Shown here: piece by piece, positions 1-8,670 of the stretch | Layout: each line of letters opens with the position of its first letter | How positions within the stretch are numbered: position 1 is the first letter of the stretch | DNA from: an uncultured Synechococcaceae cyanobacterium | Lineage (GTDB): Bacteria; Cyanobacteriota; Cyanobacteriia; PCC-6307; Cyanobiaceae | Reading direction: 5' to 3' | DNA length: 64,000 nucleotides | Assembly (NCBI GenBank): GCA_902536065.1 | Contig: CACAVZ010000006.1 | Span: 1 to 64,000 of the forward strand | Program-made: the position numbers and the translations under genes | Notes under the pieces: model-generated | The model's database searches: none | Told to the model about the DNA's origin: nothing | What the model saw: only the letters and a program-made list of their open reading frames with translations

Positions 1-1
1 G

Positions 2-583
2 CGATTTAAAGAGGGTATACCATACTTCTGGGAAAAAGTAATTTTAAAAAAATTTGGAAGTATGGAATTATTTTTCGAAAAGTGGAGATCGTATTGTAAT
101 GAAAATCCTACTATTGATGATGAGATAATTGGATCTATTAGAAAGCTCGAAACTGAAGATTGGTTTGTATTCATAGCAAGTCAAATCGAGAAATCATGCT
201 TAAACCTAATAGAAAAAAACTACTCAAGTAAAAACAAGGAAAACTACAGAAAAGGTATAAGATTTGAAAATCATTGTATGGAAATTCTCAAACAAAGTGG
301 CTGGGAAGTAAAAGAAACCCCTAATACAGGAGATCAAGGGGTTGACTTAATTGCTTCAATAAATGATTTGAGAATATGTATTCAATGCAAAGATCATGAA
401 AAAGCTATTGGAAATAAAGCAGTTCAGGAAATTTCAGCTGGTAAATTATATTGGAAAGGTACACATGCAATAATAGTCTCAAAATCAGGCTTTACAAAAT
501 CTGCTCATAAACTAGCAAAATCAAATAAAGTTGAACTAATCAATGAATATCAATTAAAAGATTTAGAAGGGTTTATTGTTTAA
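2..583 (+). CDS. Mrr-like restriction endonuclease domain protein, possibly 5'-truncated by window edge
   Basis: ORF 62..583; frame is open upstream to base 2 (RFKEGIPYFWEKVILKKFGSMEL...). Motif GIRFENHCMEILKQSGWEVKETPNTGDQGVDLIA...IQCKDH resembles the Mrr catalytic domain (E...GD.GvDl...QcK). Confidence 0.7.
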   Translation, partial: RFKEGIPYFWEKVILKKFGSMELFFEKWRSYCNENPTIDDEIIGSIRKLETEDWFVFIASQIEKSCLNLIEKNYSSKNKENYRKGIRFENHCMEILKQSGWEVKETPNTGDQGVDLIASINDLRICIQCKDHEKAIGNKAVQEISAGKLYWKGTHAIIVSKSGFTKSAHKLAKSNKVELINEYQLKDLEGFIV

Positions 584-588
584 ATAGT

Positions 589-993
589 TTATATCAATTG
601 AGTTAAGCCCTCTTTGTAAAGCAAAAGTGTTGTAAAAATTCCTGAGGCCCACATTAAACCTCTAGCTGTGGGGATATTAAATACATATGCACCAATATAT
701 AAAAAACGAAAAATAGGATGGATCAATGCTGCAATTATTGCAATATTAGAGTCAGTAAAAGTAATCAAACAAAGAAGACATGCGGGTGCATGTAGGGAAA
801 TACTTTCCCAACAATTTTGATGACACCAAACTGCTCTTTTTCCAAAAGAAGGTAATTTATCGAATAAATCCCTTGGCGCAGACATATTTTCAACAGAATA
901 TCCCGCTTTAACTCTCCCTATAGTTAATGGAATAATTGATAATAAAACAACACCAACTGATAGACAAAGGCTCCAGGCAAAAGCTACTTGCAT
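589..993 (-). CDS. MAPEG family membrane protein
   Basis: 134 aa; 'RAVWCHQNCWESISLHAPACLL' and C-terminal 'RFLYIGAYVFNIPTARGLMW' resemble the MAPEG pattern. Confidence 0.7.
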   Translation of the reverse strand: MQVAFAWSLCLSVGVVLLSIIPLTIGRVKAGYSVENMSAPRDLFDKLPSFGKRAVWCHQNCWESISLHAPACLLCLITFTDSNIAIIAALIHPIFRFLYIGAYVFNIPTARGLMWASGIFTTLLLYKEGLTQLI

Positions 994-1110
994 ATGATTT
1001 AAATAATATTATTAGCTTAATAATTGAAGCTCGTTATCGTGATAAATGAAAAATCATTACCATTGATAAAACTTTGCAAAAAATGCTGTAATTTATAAAA
1101 AAAATCATTT

Positions 1111-1236
1111 ATGGATATTTCAAAGATAGTTTTAATTTTTGGCATAAGTTTACTAATTTATTTTGCTTTTCTGTTTTTAGGATTTTTTCTTAAGAATAAA
1201 AATTTAAAGGCACAGAATCTAAAAAAAGAAGAATAG
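1111..1236 (+). CDS. small single-TM protein (MDISKIVLIFGISLLIYFAFLFLGFFLKNKNLKAQNLKKEE)
   Basis: 41-aa ORF read manually; hydrophobic N-terminus plus basic tail. Confidence 0.4.
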   Translation: MDISKIVLIFGISLLIYFAFLFLGFFLKNKNLKAQNLKKEE

Positions 1237-1367
1237 ATTATTAATGCCACGCAAATTGACTATTTTCTCAATATTTTTATATCTTTTTGAATATATTTAA
1301 TGGAAATAAAATTTGATCCAAATAATAATAAGGAATATTTGAAATTAAATAAGAGAGTTGCTGGTAT

Positions 1368-1661
1368 ATGAAAAAATTTTATAAATTTCTTAAAAGTTTT
1401 CTATTTATATCACTATGGCTTATTTTATCCTCATTTTTAACCCAATATTGGAATACCTTTCATTGGGAATATGTTTACTTAAACTTCAGAATTATATTTG
1501 ATAAAGAATTTTGGTTTGTTGTAGAAAAAATTCTTTTAGGATTTGATATTGGTTACTGGTTAGAAGAAGCACTAAAATTCTTAAGTTATGAAATACCTAA
1601 AGAATCATTTAAATATTTACCAATTTATTTCGTATTAAAGTCTATTTGGATAAAGAATTAA
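1368..1661 (+). CDS. hypothetical membrane protein
   Basis: 97-aa ORF with hydrophobic segments. Confidence 0.5.
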   Translation: MKKFYKFLKSFLFISLWLILSSFLTQYWNTFHWEYVYLNFRIIFDKEFWFVVEKILLGFDIGYWLEEALKFLSYEIPKESFKYLPIYFVLKSIWIKN

Positions 1662-1670
1662 TTTCTATTT

Positions 1671-2213
1671 TTAATAGATTTTAATAAACTCCTTGAAATT
1701 CTTGAACAAAGTCGGTGAATTTATTTTTCTTAAAACAAATAAAGTTCCTTTATCACCTCTACAGATTCTAAGCTTATTGCTTAAATAAGTTATCTCTAAC
1801 CACCCTAATTGTTCATTATTTATTTCTTTCATAGCCTTTATATTTTTTTTTCCAAATTTAGGACCAATAACACCAGCATGTGTAAATTTGACACCAATTT
1901 TTTTTTCATTTATGTAATTAAGTCTTATTAAAATGCCAGTACCAATAATTGATTTTATTCCTCTAGGTTTAAGTAAATTAAGACCATTTAAATTTAAGGG
2001 ATCAAGAATTTGAAGGTTATCAATAAAAGGAGAATATTTTAGAAAAGGACTATTAGAACTACTCCACCTAAGCTCCCAAACACCCTGCAAATCATTTCTA
2101 TCTTTGCTAAAGGAAAAATTATGATTAATTTCAAGTTGTTCTGCAATATTACGTATACTCTCTGAATTTGGAGATTTAAGAAGTAAATTTAATAAATCAT
2201 TTTCTGTTTCCAT
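1671..2213 (-). CDS. PAP/fibrillin-domain protein
   Basis: 180 aa; 'LQGVWELRWSSSNSPFLKYSPFIDNLQILDP' and 'WLEITYLSNKLRICRGDKGTLFVL' are fibrillin-like. Confidence 0.7.
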   Translation of the reverse strand: METENDLLNLLLKSPNSESIRNIAEQLEINHNFSFSKDRNDLQGVWELRWSSSNSPFLKYSPFIDNLQILDPLNLNGLNLLKPRGIKSIIGTGILIRLNYINEKKIGVKFTHAGVIGPKFGKKNIKAMKEINNEQLGWLEITYLSNKLRICRGDKGTLFVLRKINSPTLFKNFKEFIKIY

Positions 2214-2289
2214 TTAATAAACGCTGGAGTATATAGCCAAGGATAAATACTTACCTCCATGTGCTATATTCTACCGAGAATATGTTGAT

Positions 2290-2577
2290 TTGATGACAAA
2301 GAGCTATTGGCTTAAGAAAATTTCAATTCCAAATGCTGATTTATTTCTGGAATATATAAGGACAGTATTGCCTTGGATTAAATCTGTGGGAGGAGTAATA
2401 GTAAAAAGAGATTTAGTACAAGAATCAACCTCAAATGAATGGGATGGAGGGCAGCTTGGATTAGTAATTGAATTCGAATCAAAATTTGCTGCTAAAAAAG
2501 CATTTTATTCTGAAGTATTTCAAAAATATCTGCAGTCCAGAGATTTAATGGAACTAGTTACTATAAGTACTCTTTAA
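2290..2577 (+). CDS. DUF1330-like protein
   Basis: 95 aa; YWLKKISIPNADLFLEYIR...VIEFESKFAAKKAFYSEVFQKYLQSR. Confidence 0.6.
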   Translation: MMTKSYWLKKISIPNADLFLEYIRTVLPWIKSVGGVIVKRDLVQESTSNEWDGGQLGLVIEFESKFAAKKAFYSEVFQKYLQSRDLMELVTISTL

Positions 2578-2714
2578 AAAAATCAACCAATATTGACCTC
2601 ACACAATCAACTTATAAGTAATTATTACTATTAAATTATTTATGTAATATTTATAACTTCACTAGCAATAGCATATTTTGCAAAATTTGATTGTAAAAGT
2701 AATCCGTTAATCAA

Positions 2715-2894
2715 ATGAACTATTCAACAGAAAAAGATGATTATTTGATGACAACTCCATATACAAAGAAAATTCAGCAAAAATTTGAAAAGGTTAAATC
2801 TTTTTTAGAGCAAAATGGATTTAATCCTTCATCAGAGAGCTTAATTCAAGATATAGTTAGCTCAGAAGAATATATTGCTAAAAATGGCTTATAA
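2715..2894 (+). CDS. small hypothetical protein (59 aa)
   Basis: ORF MNYSTEKDDYLMTTPYTKKIQQKFEKVKSFLEQNGFNPSSESLIQDIVSSEEYIAKNGL, not in supplied track. Confidence 0.5.
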   Translation: MNYSTEKDDYLMTTPYTKKIQQKFEKVKSFLEQNGFNPSSESLIQDIVSSEEYIAKNGL

Positions 2895-2899
2895 AAATA

Positions 2900-3079
2900 T
2901 CAGAATATATTCAGAGTCCTTAAATAATAAAAACCGCCTATTAGAAAAGGTAATAATATTCCAATAAATAAAAATATGGATTTTTTTGATTCTCCTTCTG
3001 ATATGGGGTTAATTTCTGGTTCAATTGCAAAACCATTTTGTCTACCACCGCTTTCAGTTGTATAACCTTTTTTATTCAT
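2900..3079 (-). CDS. small single-TM protein with an N-terminal motif resembling high-light-inducible (Hli)/light-harvesting-like proteins
   Basis: ORF MNKKGYTTESGGRQNGFAIEPEINPISEGESKKSIFLFIGILLPFLIGGFYYLRTLNIF; TTESGGRQNxFAxEP motif. Confidence 0.55.
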   Translation of the reverse strand: MNKKGYTTESGGRQNGFAIEPEINPISEGESKKSIFLFIGILLPFLIGGFYYLRTLNIF

Positions 3080-3164
3080 AAGAAAAATAATCTATGCAGA
3101 TTATCTCATGTAAACACTTATTTAAAAAAATTTTTTACATTTAGAATTAAACTGATTTTAAGAT

Positions 3165-3299
3165 CTAACAATTGATTTCAATCTGAGATTTCAATTTGGC
3201 AGCTTTTTTTAAAAGACCTACAACTTCCTTACGACCAGTAGCAAAGTCAGCCTTGTTAAGTAACTCGCTATATTTTTTTGTGATTTCTCTATGGTTCAT
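3165..3299 (-). CDS. small hypothetical protein (44 aa)
   Basis: ORF MNHREITKKYSELLNKADFATGRKEVVGLLKKAAKLKSQIEINC. Confidence 0.5.
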   Translation of the reverse strand: MNHREITKKYSELLNKADFATGRKEVVGLLKKAAKLKSQIEINC

Positions 3300-3385
3300 T
3301 TTAGATATTACAATCATAAAATTATATAGTTACTAAAAAAATTTTTTGTATAAAAGATATCAAAAAAGAGTTTAAGTACCTTTAC

Positions 3386-3688
3386 CTATTTAAACCAACC
3401 TTTTTTCTTTGGTTTAATCTCTTCTTTAATAACTTCTTTTTTTCTCCCAAATAATCCCTTTTTTTGGACTATTAAATCCTCTTCAACAGGTTTAGATTTT
3501 CTGTTAAATAAGCCTTTTTTAGATTCTTTTTTAATTGATTCTTTTTTGTCGGAAATCTTTGTTTTTTTAGGATTTGATTTTGAATTTTTGGGTTTGCTAT
3601 CTGCGAATAAAGTTTGATATACAAAAAACCCAAAAACAGCAAAGAAGCCTAATGCCTGTACTAAAGCAGTTCCAAGATTATCAAACAT
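3386..3688 (-). CDS. hypothetical protein: N-terminal TM plus Lys-rich KKGLF-repeat tail
   Basis: 100-aa ORF; repeats KKGLFNRK, KKGLFGRK, KKGWFK. Confidence 0.6.
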   Translation of the reverse strand: MFDNLGTALVQALGFFAVFGFFVYQTLFADSKPKNSKSNPKKTKISDKKESIKKESKKGLFNRKSKPVEEDLIVQKKGLFGRKKEVIKEEIKPKKKGWFK

Positions 3689-3910
3689 TTAGGCCTCAAC
3701 TTTGTATAGTGATTTTTTTTCTTTTGTTTCTATACATTTTTTATCATCAGACAAGCATTCAATTTCCACCTTCATCTCAGTATGAGAACTGCAGCCACCT
3801 GCATTTGCATTAGATATTGAAAACAAAGTTAGTACCCCTAAAATTAAGGCGCATGAGGTGTTAATCGGTTTCATAAGTTTTATTTTTATTATGTAAAAAT
3901 AATTTCGCAA
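3689..3910 (-). CDS. small exported Cys-containing protein
   Basis: 73 aa, signal-peptide-like N-terminus, then AGGCSSHTEMKVEIECLSDDKKC. Confidence 0.5.
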   Translation of the reverse strand: MRNYFYIIKIKLMKPINTSCALILGVLTLFSISNANAGGCSSHTEMKVEIECLSDDKKCIETKEKKSLYKVEA

Positions 3911-3959
3911 TTGCGAAGATAATCTTCTTTTCTGCTAAAAGTATCCCCTTTTTATATAT

Positions 3960-4139
3960 CTATTTGTAGTAATTAACTAAATCGATAATTAATATTGCTA
4001 GTAATAAAAAACCTAAAATGAAAGGTAAATAAGGATATTTATTTAAAATTTTGTTTAGTTGATTTTTCGATGTTTGTTTTTCCTTTTTCTTTTCTCTAGG
4101 TGGTAAACCTAACTCTTCCCTTCTCTTAGCTTCTCCCAT
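3960..4139 (-). CDS. small membrane protein, DUF2839-like
   Basis: 59-aa ORF MGEAKRREELGLPPREKKKEKQTSKNQLNKILNKYPYLPFILGFLLLAILIIDLVNYYK. Confidence 0.55.
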   Translation of the reverse strand: MGEAKRREELGLPPREKKKEKQTSKNQLNKILNKYPYLPFILGFLLLAILIIDLVNYYK

Positions 4140-4262
4140 AATTTTTAAACTATTTATGACTATTCTATATACCTAGTAGTAGTGTATTGTTCAAGATTTA
4201 AATTATTAATGGTTAATTTAATTTAAATTTCGGATATATTAAAAATATATAAAATAATTTCA

Positions 4263-4370
4263 TGATAGAAGTAGTTTGGTCAGTAAATATAATGATTGCA
4301 ATTCTTATTATTGGTGTTGCCTGGGTTCTTTATTACATATTTACTTATGATCAAAAATTTACTTCCTAGA
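4263..4370 (+). CDS. 35-aa single-TM peptide
   Basis: ORF MIEVVWSVNIMIAILIIGVAWVLYYIFTYDQKFTS immediately upstream of the Nif11 ORF. Confidence 0.4.
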
Positions 4371-4373
4371 TAA

Positions 4374-4556
4374 ATGTCAGATAAAGATCTAAGTAATTTT
4401 CTAAAGAAAATAGAGCAACTTAATCAAATTGCTGAGCTAATAAAAAATAATCCTAGTAAAAAGTTATCCCTTTCAAAATGCAAGAATCATGATGAAGTAA
4501 TTAAATTAACCACTGAATGGGGTTTTGATATTGGTAAAAGGTGGGGAGAATATTAA
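4374..4556 (+). CDS. Nif11-like domain protein
   Basis: 60 aa; SDKDLSNFLKKIEQLNQIAELIKN...CKNHDEVIKLTTEWGFDIG fits the Nif11 pattern. Confidence 0.65.
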   Translation: MSDKDLSNFLKKIEQLNQIAELIKNNPSKKLSLSKCKNHDEVIKLTTEWGFDIGKRWGEY

Positions 4557-4641
4557 TTGATTTTATTACCAGCATTCTTAAAATTGCCATCAAAATCAAA
4601 TTAAATTCCTAAGATTAATTAGTATTTCTTATATTGAAGTT

Positions 4642-5412
4642 ATGAAAGAAATTGGAGAGATAAAGTCAAATATATATAAAATAGCTGCTGTTACAGATAG
4701 AGGGCAAAGATTAAATAAATTAATTTCTCCTATATATGAGGAAAAAGCTAATGAGATGAATGAATTGATTGATGCTATTGAAGACTTTAGTTTTGAAATA
4801 TCAGAAAAATTATTGTCTGGAGAGTGGGAATTGATTTTTTCTAATGTGGAATTATTTCGAAGTTCTCCTTTCTTCCTTGCTATTGAAAAGGCATTAAATG
4901 ATGAATTTAAAAGTAATCTTTTTTTTAAATTACATCAATTGCAAGTAGGATCCTTTGGCATATCAACTATTGGGAGAATTGCTCAAAAGATTGATTTTGA
5001 AAAAAAAGAATTTATATCTACTTTTGACACTACAATATTTGGGCTCACAACTATTCCTATCATAGGTTGGTTCAAACTATTGCCTACTTTTGGTGGAAGA
5101 GTAATAACCCTAGCAAGTGATTTAGTTTTAAGAAATAATTTACTTGATATGAACTTACAAAAGACAAAAGTTTCCAAAGTTGATGGACTTAATAAGATTC
5201 CATTATTTAGTGAATTACTTATGGATAGATGGTATCCAGTTAAAGAGGTATGGAATAAGTTACCTTGGAATAAAGAATCGCCAAATTGCCAAGTTTCAAT
5301 TTTATATTTAGACGATGAAATGAGAATTATGCAGGATATGTATGGGTCTATTTTTATTTATATAAGGCCTTCAATTTCCTTGTTGAATCCAAATTCGATC
5401 TCTAATGATTAA
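4642..5412 (+). CDS. PAP/fibrillin-domain protein
   Basis: 256 aa; 'LLSGEWELIFSNVELFRSSPFF' and 'VSILYLDDEMRIMQDMYGSIFIYIR'. Confidence 0.75.
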   Translation: MKEIGEIKSNIYKIAAVTDRGQRLNKLISPIYEEKANEMNELIDAIEDFSFEISEKLLSGEWELIFSNVELFRSSPFFLAIEKALNDEFKSNLFFKLHQLQVGSFGISTIGRIAQKIDFEKKEFISTFDTTIFGLTTIPIIGWFKLLPTFGGRVITLASDLVLRNNLLDMNLQKTKVSKVDGLNKIPLFSELLMDRWYPVKEVWNKLPWNKESPNCQVSILYLDDEMRIMQDMYGSIFIYIRPSISLLNPNSISND

Positions 5413-5446
5413 TTAAAACACTGCCTAATACTACCAGCAGTTAAAT

Positions 5447-5608
5447 TCAAGATAATAATCCAGATCCTTTCAAATAAAATTTAAATAAAAGAATCACTAA
5501 AAGGTTTATTATTGCTAAGGCTACTAAACCATTTCTGTTTTTTACATCTAATTTCTTGACTAAATCAGAAAGATAAACTATTGGATTTTCTGGCTCTTTA
5601 TTATCCAA
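5447..5608 (-). CDS. small single-TM protein, TTG start proposed
   Basis: ORF (M)DNKEPENPIVYLSDLVKKLDVKNRNGLVALAIINLLVILLFKFYLKGSGLLS. Confidence 0.35.
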   Translation of the reverse strand: MDNKEPENPIVYLSDLVKKLDVKNRNGLVALAIINLLVILLFKFYLKGSGLLS

Positions 5609-5704
5609 ATTTTATTTAAATATTAATTTGACAAGAAAATATCACAGTTTCATTTGAAGAATCAAAATTGTAAAGATGAATATCCAAAAAGAAATAAATA
5701 ATTT

Positions 5705-6133
5705 TTAACCCATAATTCCTGCATTTCTTAAAAACGCTTTACCCATATTGCCAATTACAAAAAACAGAGACAGATTAATTAAAAGAACTATTAATAATGC
5801 CAACATTTTATAGTTTGGATTAGTTGAAATGCCATCAAATCCATTATTTAGAAATCTTTTTAAAAGTGATTTGTCAATTTTTAGTTTTTGTTGCTCAGAA
5901 TCAACTTTTACTTTTTCTTCTGAAGAATCTTGATTACTTGCTTTCTCTAGAAATTCTGTAAATGCCTTAACATTTTCTTCTTTTTTATTCCCCTCATTAA
6001 GATCTTTATTGTCTTCATTCAAATTGAGGGACGATTCGATTGAATTATTTTCCTCAGGATTAAGTTTTGAATCTTCCAAATTAAAAGTAAATGCTAGGAA
6101 TATATTACACCATAAAAAAACCCACTCGACCAA
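5705..6133 (-). CDS. hypothetical acidic protein with C-terminal TM; annotated start probably too far upstream
   Basis: 142-aa ORF; the N-terminal 'MVEWVFLWCN' part overlaps a terminator-like hairpin. Confidence 0.45.
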   Translation of the reverse strand: MVEWVFLWCNIFLAFTFNLEDSKLNPEENNSIESSLNLNEDNKDLNEGNKKEENVKAFTEFLEKASNQDSSEEKVKVDSEQQKLKIDKSLLKRFLNNGFDGISTNPNYKMLALLIVLLINLSLFFVIGNMGKAFLRNAGIMG

Positions 6134-6151
6134 TTGGAGAGAGGGTTAGCT
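6113..6151 (-). terminator. Rho-independent terminator-like hairpin
   Basis: minus strand: AACCCTCTCTCCAATTGGTCGAGTGGGTTTTTTT. Confidence 0.55.
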
Positions 6152-6258
6152 AAGGTTAAAGTTCTTAAATTGATAATAATCTATTTTAATTAAGTTTGCG
6201 GTTGTAGCATAATGAAGTTTTAATTTAGATTATATTCAAGGTAATTTTTTTCGTACAT

Positions 6259-6465
6259 ATGTTAGATGCAAATACCAAAAAAGCATGTAAAGATGATCCC
6301 TCAATAAGAGAAATTAAAATTAGAAATATAGAACATGCTATTGAACAAGCAGAATTGATGATAAGAGAATCAAAAATGAGCCAAGAAGAATTAATCTTTT
6401 TAAAAAGAAAAATATCGGACTCAAGACAAGATTTAGAGATACTTTATTTAATGAAAATTCAATGA
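6259..6465 (+). CDS. hypothetical coiled-coil small protein
   Basis: 68-aa ORF. Confidence 0.5.
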   Translation: MLDANTKKACKDDPSIREIKIRNIEHAIEQAELMIRESKMSQEELIFLKRKISDSRQDLEILYLMKIQ

Positions 6466-6580
6466 ATATAAATTTGTTAATCTTTAAAAGGATTAAATTT
6501 ATGCAAAGAAAATTAATTTGTATATTTGAAGACTTATAAAGTTTAAAAGGAATGTAATTATTTTTATAAATGTTCTGGTT

Positions 6581-6682
6581 ATGTCTAAAAATAATCTATA
6601 TATACCTTTAAAGGTTGTTCCATACATCTTCATTTCAATTACTGCCATAGCAATAACAGCAGCTACATATGTAATTACTTAG
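6581..6682 (+). CDS. 33-aa membrane peptide
   Basis: ORF MSKNNLYIPLKVVPYIFISITAIAITAATYVIT. Confidence 0.4.
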   Translation: MSKNNLYIPLKVVPYIFISITAIAITAATYVIT

Positions 6683-6746
6683 TTCTATAAGCTATGTAAA
6701 ATTTTTAGATATTAAATAAATTAAAATATTTGTAATAACTAATTAT

Positions 6747-6989
6747 ATGAATAAATTCAAAATAGCAATTTTTACAATATCAATAATCATATTTTGCCTA
6801 ATTGGGATTAAAAAATTAATTTATATAAATCAAGTTAAAGATATAAAAAATAAAGAAGAATCATTTTTAAATGAATCTATACGTGTTTTAAATGAATGTT
6901 TCGATCTAGAAAATAAAAATAAAAGACCTCTTAATAAATCAATTGAATTAATTGAGTATTGCTTAGAGGAATATGGATATAAAAACTGA
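6747..6989 (+). CDS. hypothetical protein with N-terminal TM/signal
   Basis: 80-aa ORF. Confidence 0.5.
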   Translation: MNKFKIAIFTISIIIFCLIGIKKLIYINQVKDIKNKEESFLNESIRVLNECFDLENKNKRPLNKSIELIEYCLEEYGYKN

Positions 6990-7115
6990 TTTCAAAACTT
7001 GAATGATGAATTTCCTTAATACTCAACTAATATGCAAATAAAAATTTCACATCAATAATCTTGTTATGTTCCATAATTTTTTATTAATAATATTTTCCTA
7101 ATTTATTTTCTTAAA

Positions 7116-7523
7116 ATGACTAAAGTTAAATGTTCTTATTTAGGAAATTTAAACTGCGAGGCTATTCATCTACAATCTGGAAGTCTTATTAGAACTGATG
7201 CACCTTTAGATCACTGCGGTAAAGGTGAAAGTTTTTCCCCAACTGATTTATTAGCGACATCTTTAGGTACTTGCCTGCTAACCATCATGGCAATCAAATC
7301 CAAATCGAAAGGATTTGATTTGAAAGGTATATATTTAAATATTGAAAAAGTAATGACACAAAATAGCGAGAGGAAGATAAAAGAACTAATAATAGATATT
7401 TTTATACCAGAGAGCACTTCTAATGAAACTATTGATTTTTTGAAAAAAGCTTCCAAAGAATGTCCAGTTACAAGAAATTTATCTCAAGAAATAGATATTA
7501 AAATTAGTTGGCATCATGAATAA
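7116..7523 (+). CDS. OsmC family protein
   Basis: 135 aa; DHCGKGESFSPTDLLATSLGTCLLTIMAIKSK...CPVTRNLS. Confidence 0.9.
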   Translation: MTKVKCSYLGNLNCEAIHLQSGSLIRTDAPLDHCGKGESFSPTDLLATSLGTCLLTIMAIKSKSKGFDLKGIYLNIEKVMTQNSERKIKELIIDIFIPESTSNETIDFLKKASKECPVTRNLSQEIDIKISWHHE

Positions 7524-7552
7524 ATCTCAAACATAGTAATTTCAAAAATATA

Positions 7553-7663
7553 ATGAAATACTTTATTGGAATAATCATTCTTTTATTTGGAATATATATA
7601 ATTACAGACTTGGCATTAAAGACTAGGTATACAAGAAAAAGACTTTCAAAAGGAAAAAAATAA
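7553..7663 (+). CDS. 36-aa membrane peptide
   Basis: ORF MKYFIGIIILLFGIYIITDLALKTRYTRKRLSKGKK. Confidence 0.4.
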   Translation: MKYFIGIIILLFGIYIITDLALKTRYTRKRLSKGKK

Positions 7664-7738
7664 ATCTTTTAAATTTTAATATTGCAGATAAAGTTAATAG
7701 ATTTATTTTTGCATTAGGAATTAAGTCATATTTTAGTC

Positions 7739-8023
7739 TTATTTTTTCAATATTTTTTGGTCAATCAAACTAATCAAAGGGATCATGAAATTTACATTTA
7801 TTCCAACAGTGCACCATGCATAAATAATAAGAAAAAATATTTTTATAAATAAATTAGGGGGTAAGGTGAAAAATATTTTGAAAAACCCTCCAATGAATAA
7901 TACTAATATTCCAATTTGTAAAAGACCTTTGATTATCCATTCAAGTCCATTTTTTTTAATGTTTATGTAAAACCAGAAAAAAACAAAACTAAATAATAAT
8001 AAACATATAAAATTTATGATCAT
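7739..8023 (-). CDS. hypothetical membrane protein
   Basis: 94-aa ORF, three or four hydrophobic segments. Confidence 0.5.
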   Translation of the reverse strand: MIINFICLLLFSFVFFWFYINIKKNGLEWIIKGLLQIGILVLFIGGFFKIFFTLPPNLFIKIFFLIIYAWCTVGINVNFMIPLISLIDQKILKK

Positions 8024-8160
8024 CTTTTTGGAGAAAATCTAATAAATTTGCCATTATCAAGACATGATGATAATTATCACTTTTTTTCTGCTAATTTTTT
8101 TTTAAAAAGGAAAAGTTATACAAAAAAAAATAAAAACAAATTATTTTTAAACTTTTTATC

Positions 8161-8544
8161 CTAAAACATTTTGGATTTTAGTAAATCAACTCTTTTTTGA
8201 TTCACTCCCAAATCACTTTCTCCAACTCTTGATTCTGATCTTATTGATAAGATGTTTGATTCAGGTAAAAAGGATACTTCTAAGTCGTCTACATACTTCA
8301 TCCATTTACTGGTTGCCTCTGCATGAAGATAATCGCCATCAATTTCTACAATTTCAGTTCTTGGAGTGTTTTCGATAAATGTTTTAATCACTTCAAAAGG
8401 TTTCTCAATATTATTTACCTCCCATTCTTCTCGTACACAATGAGCAATCTCTACACAAGGTTTTAGTTCTATATGTGAGGCAAAACATGAAGAGGGGAAT
8501 ATAAAGCTTGAACAAATTAAAAATGCTAAAAAAAGTAATTGCAT
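8161..8544 (-). CDS. DUF1499 family exported protein
   Basis: 127 aa; DYLHAEATSKWMKYVDDLEVSFLPESNILSIRSESRVGESDLGVNQKRVD. Confidence 0.8.
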   Translation of the reverse strand: MQLLFLAFLICSSFIFPSSCFASHIELKPCVEIAHCVREEWEVNNIEKPFEVIKTFIENTPRTEIVEIDGDYLHAEATSKWMKYVDDLEVSFLPESNILSIRSESRVGESDLGVNQKRVDLLKSKMF

Positions 8545-8670
8545 TAACAGAGGAATTTAACAACTCATAATCTAACGAATTAAATTACTAATTTGTAATG
8601 AAGACATAATAATGTAAGAAGGCATATATGTTTTATATTCAGAATTTAATATGTATTTCTAATAATTCCC

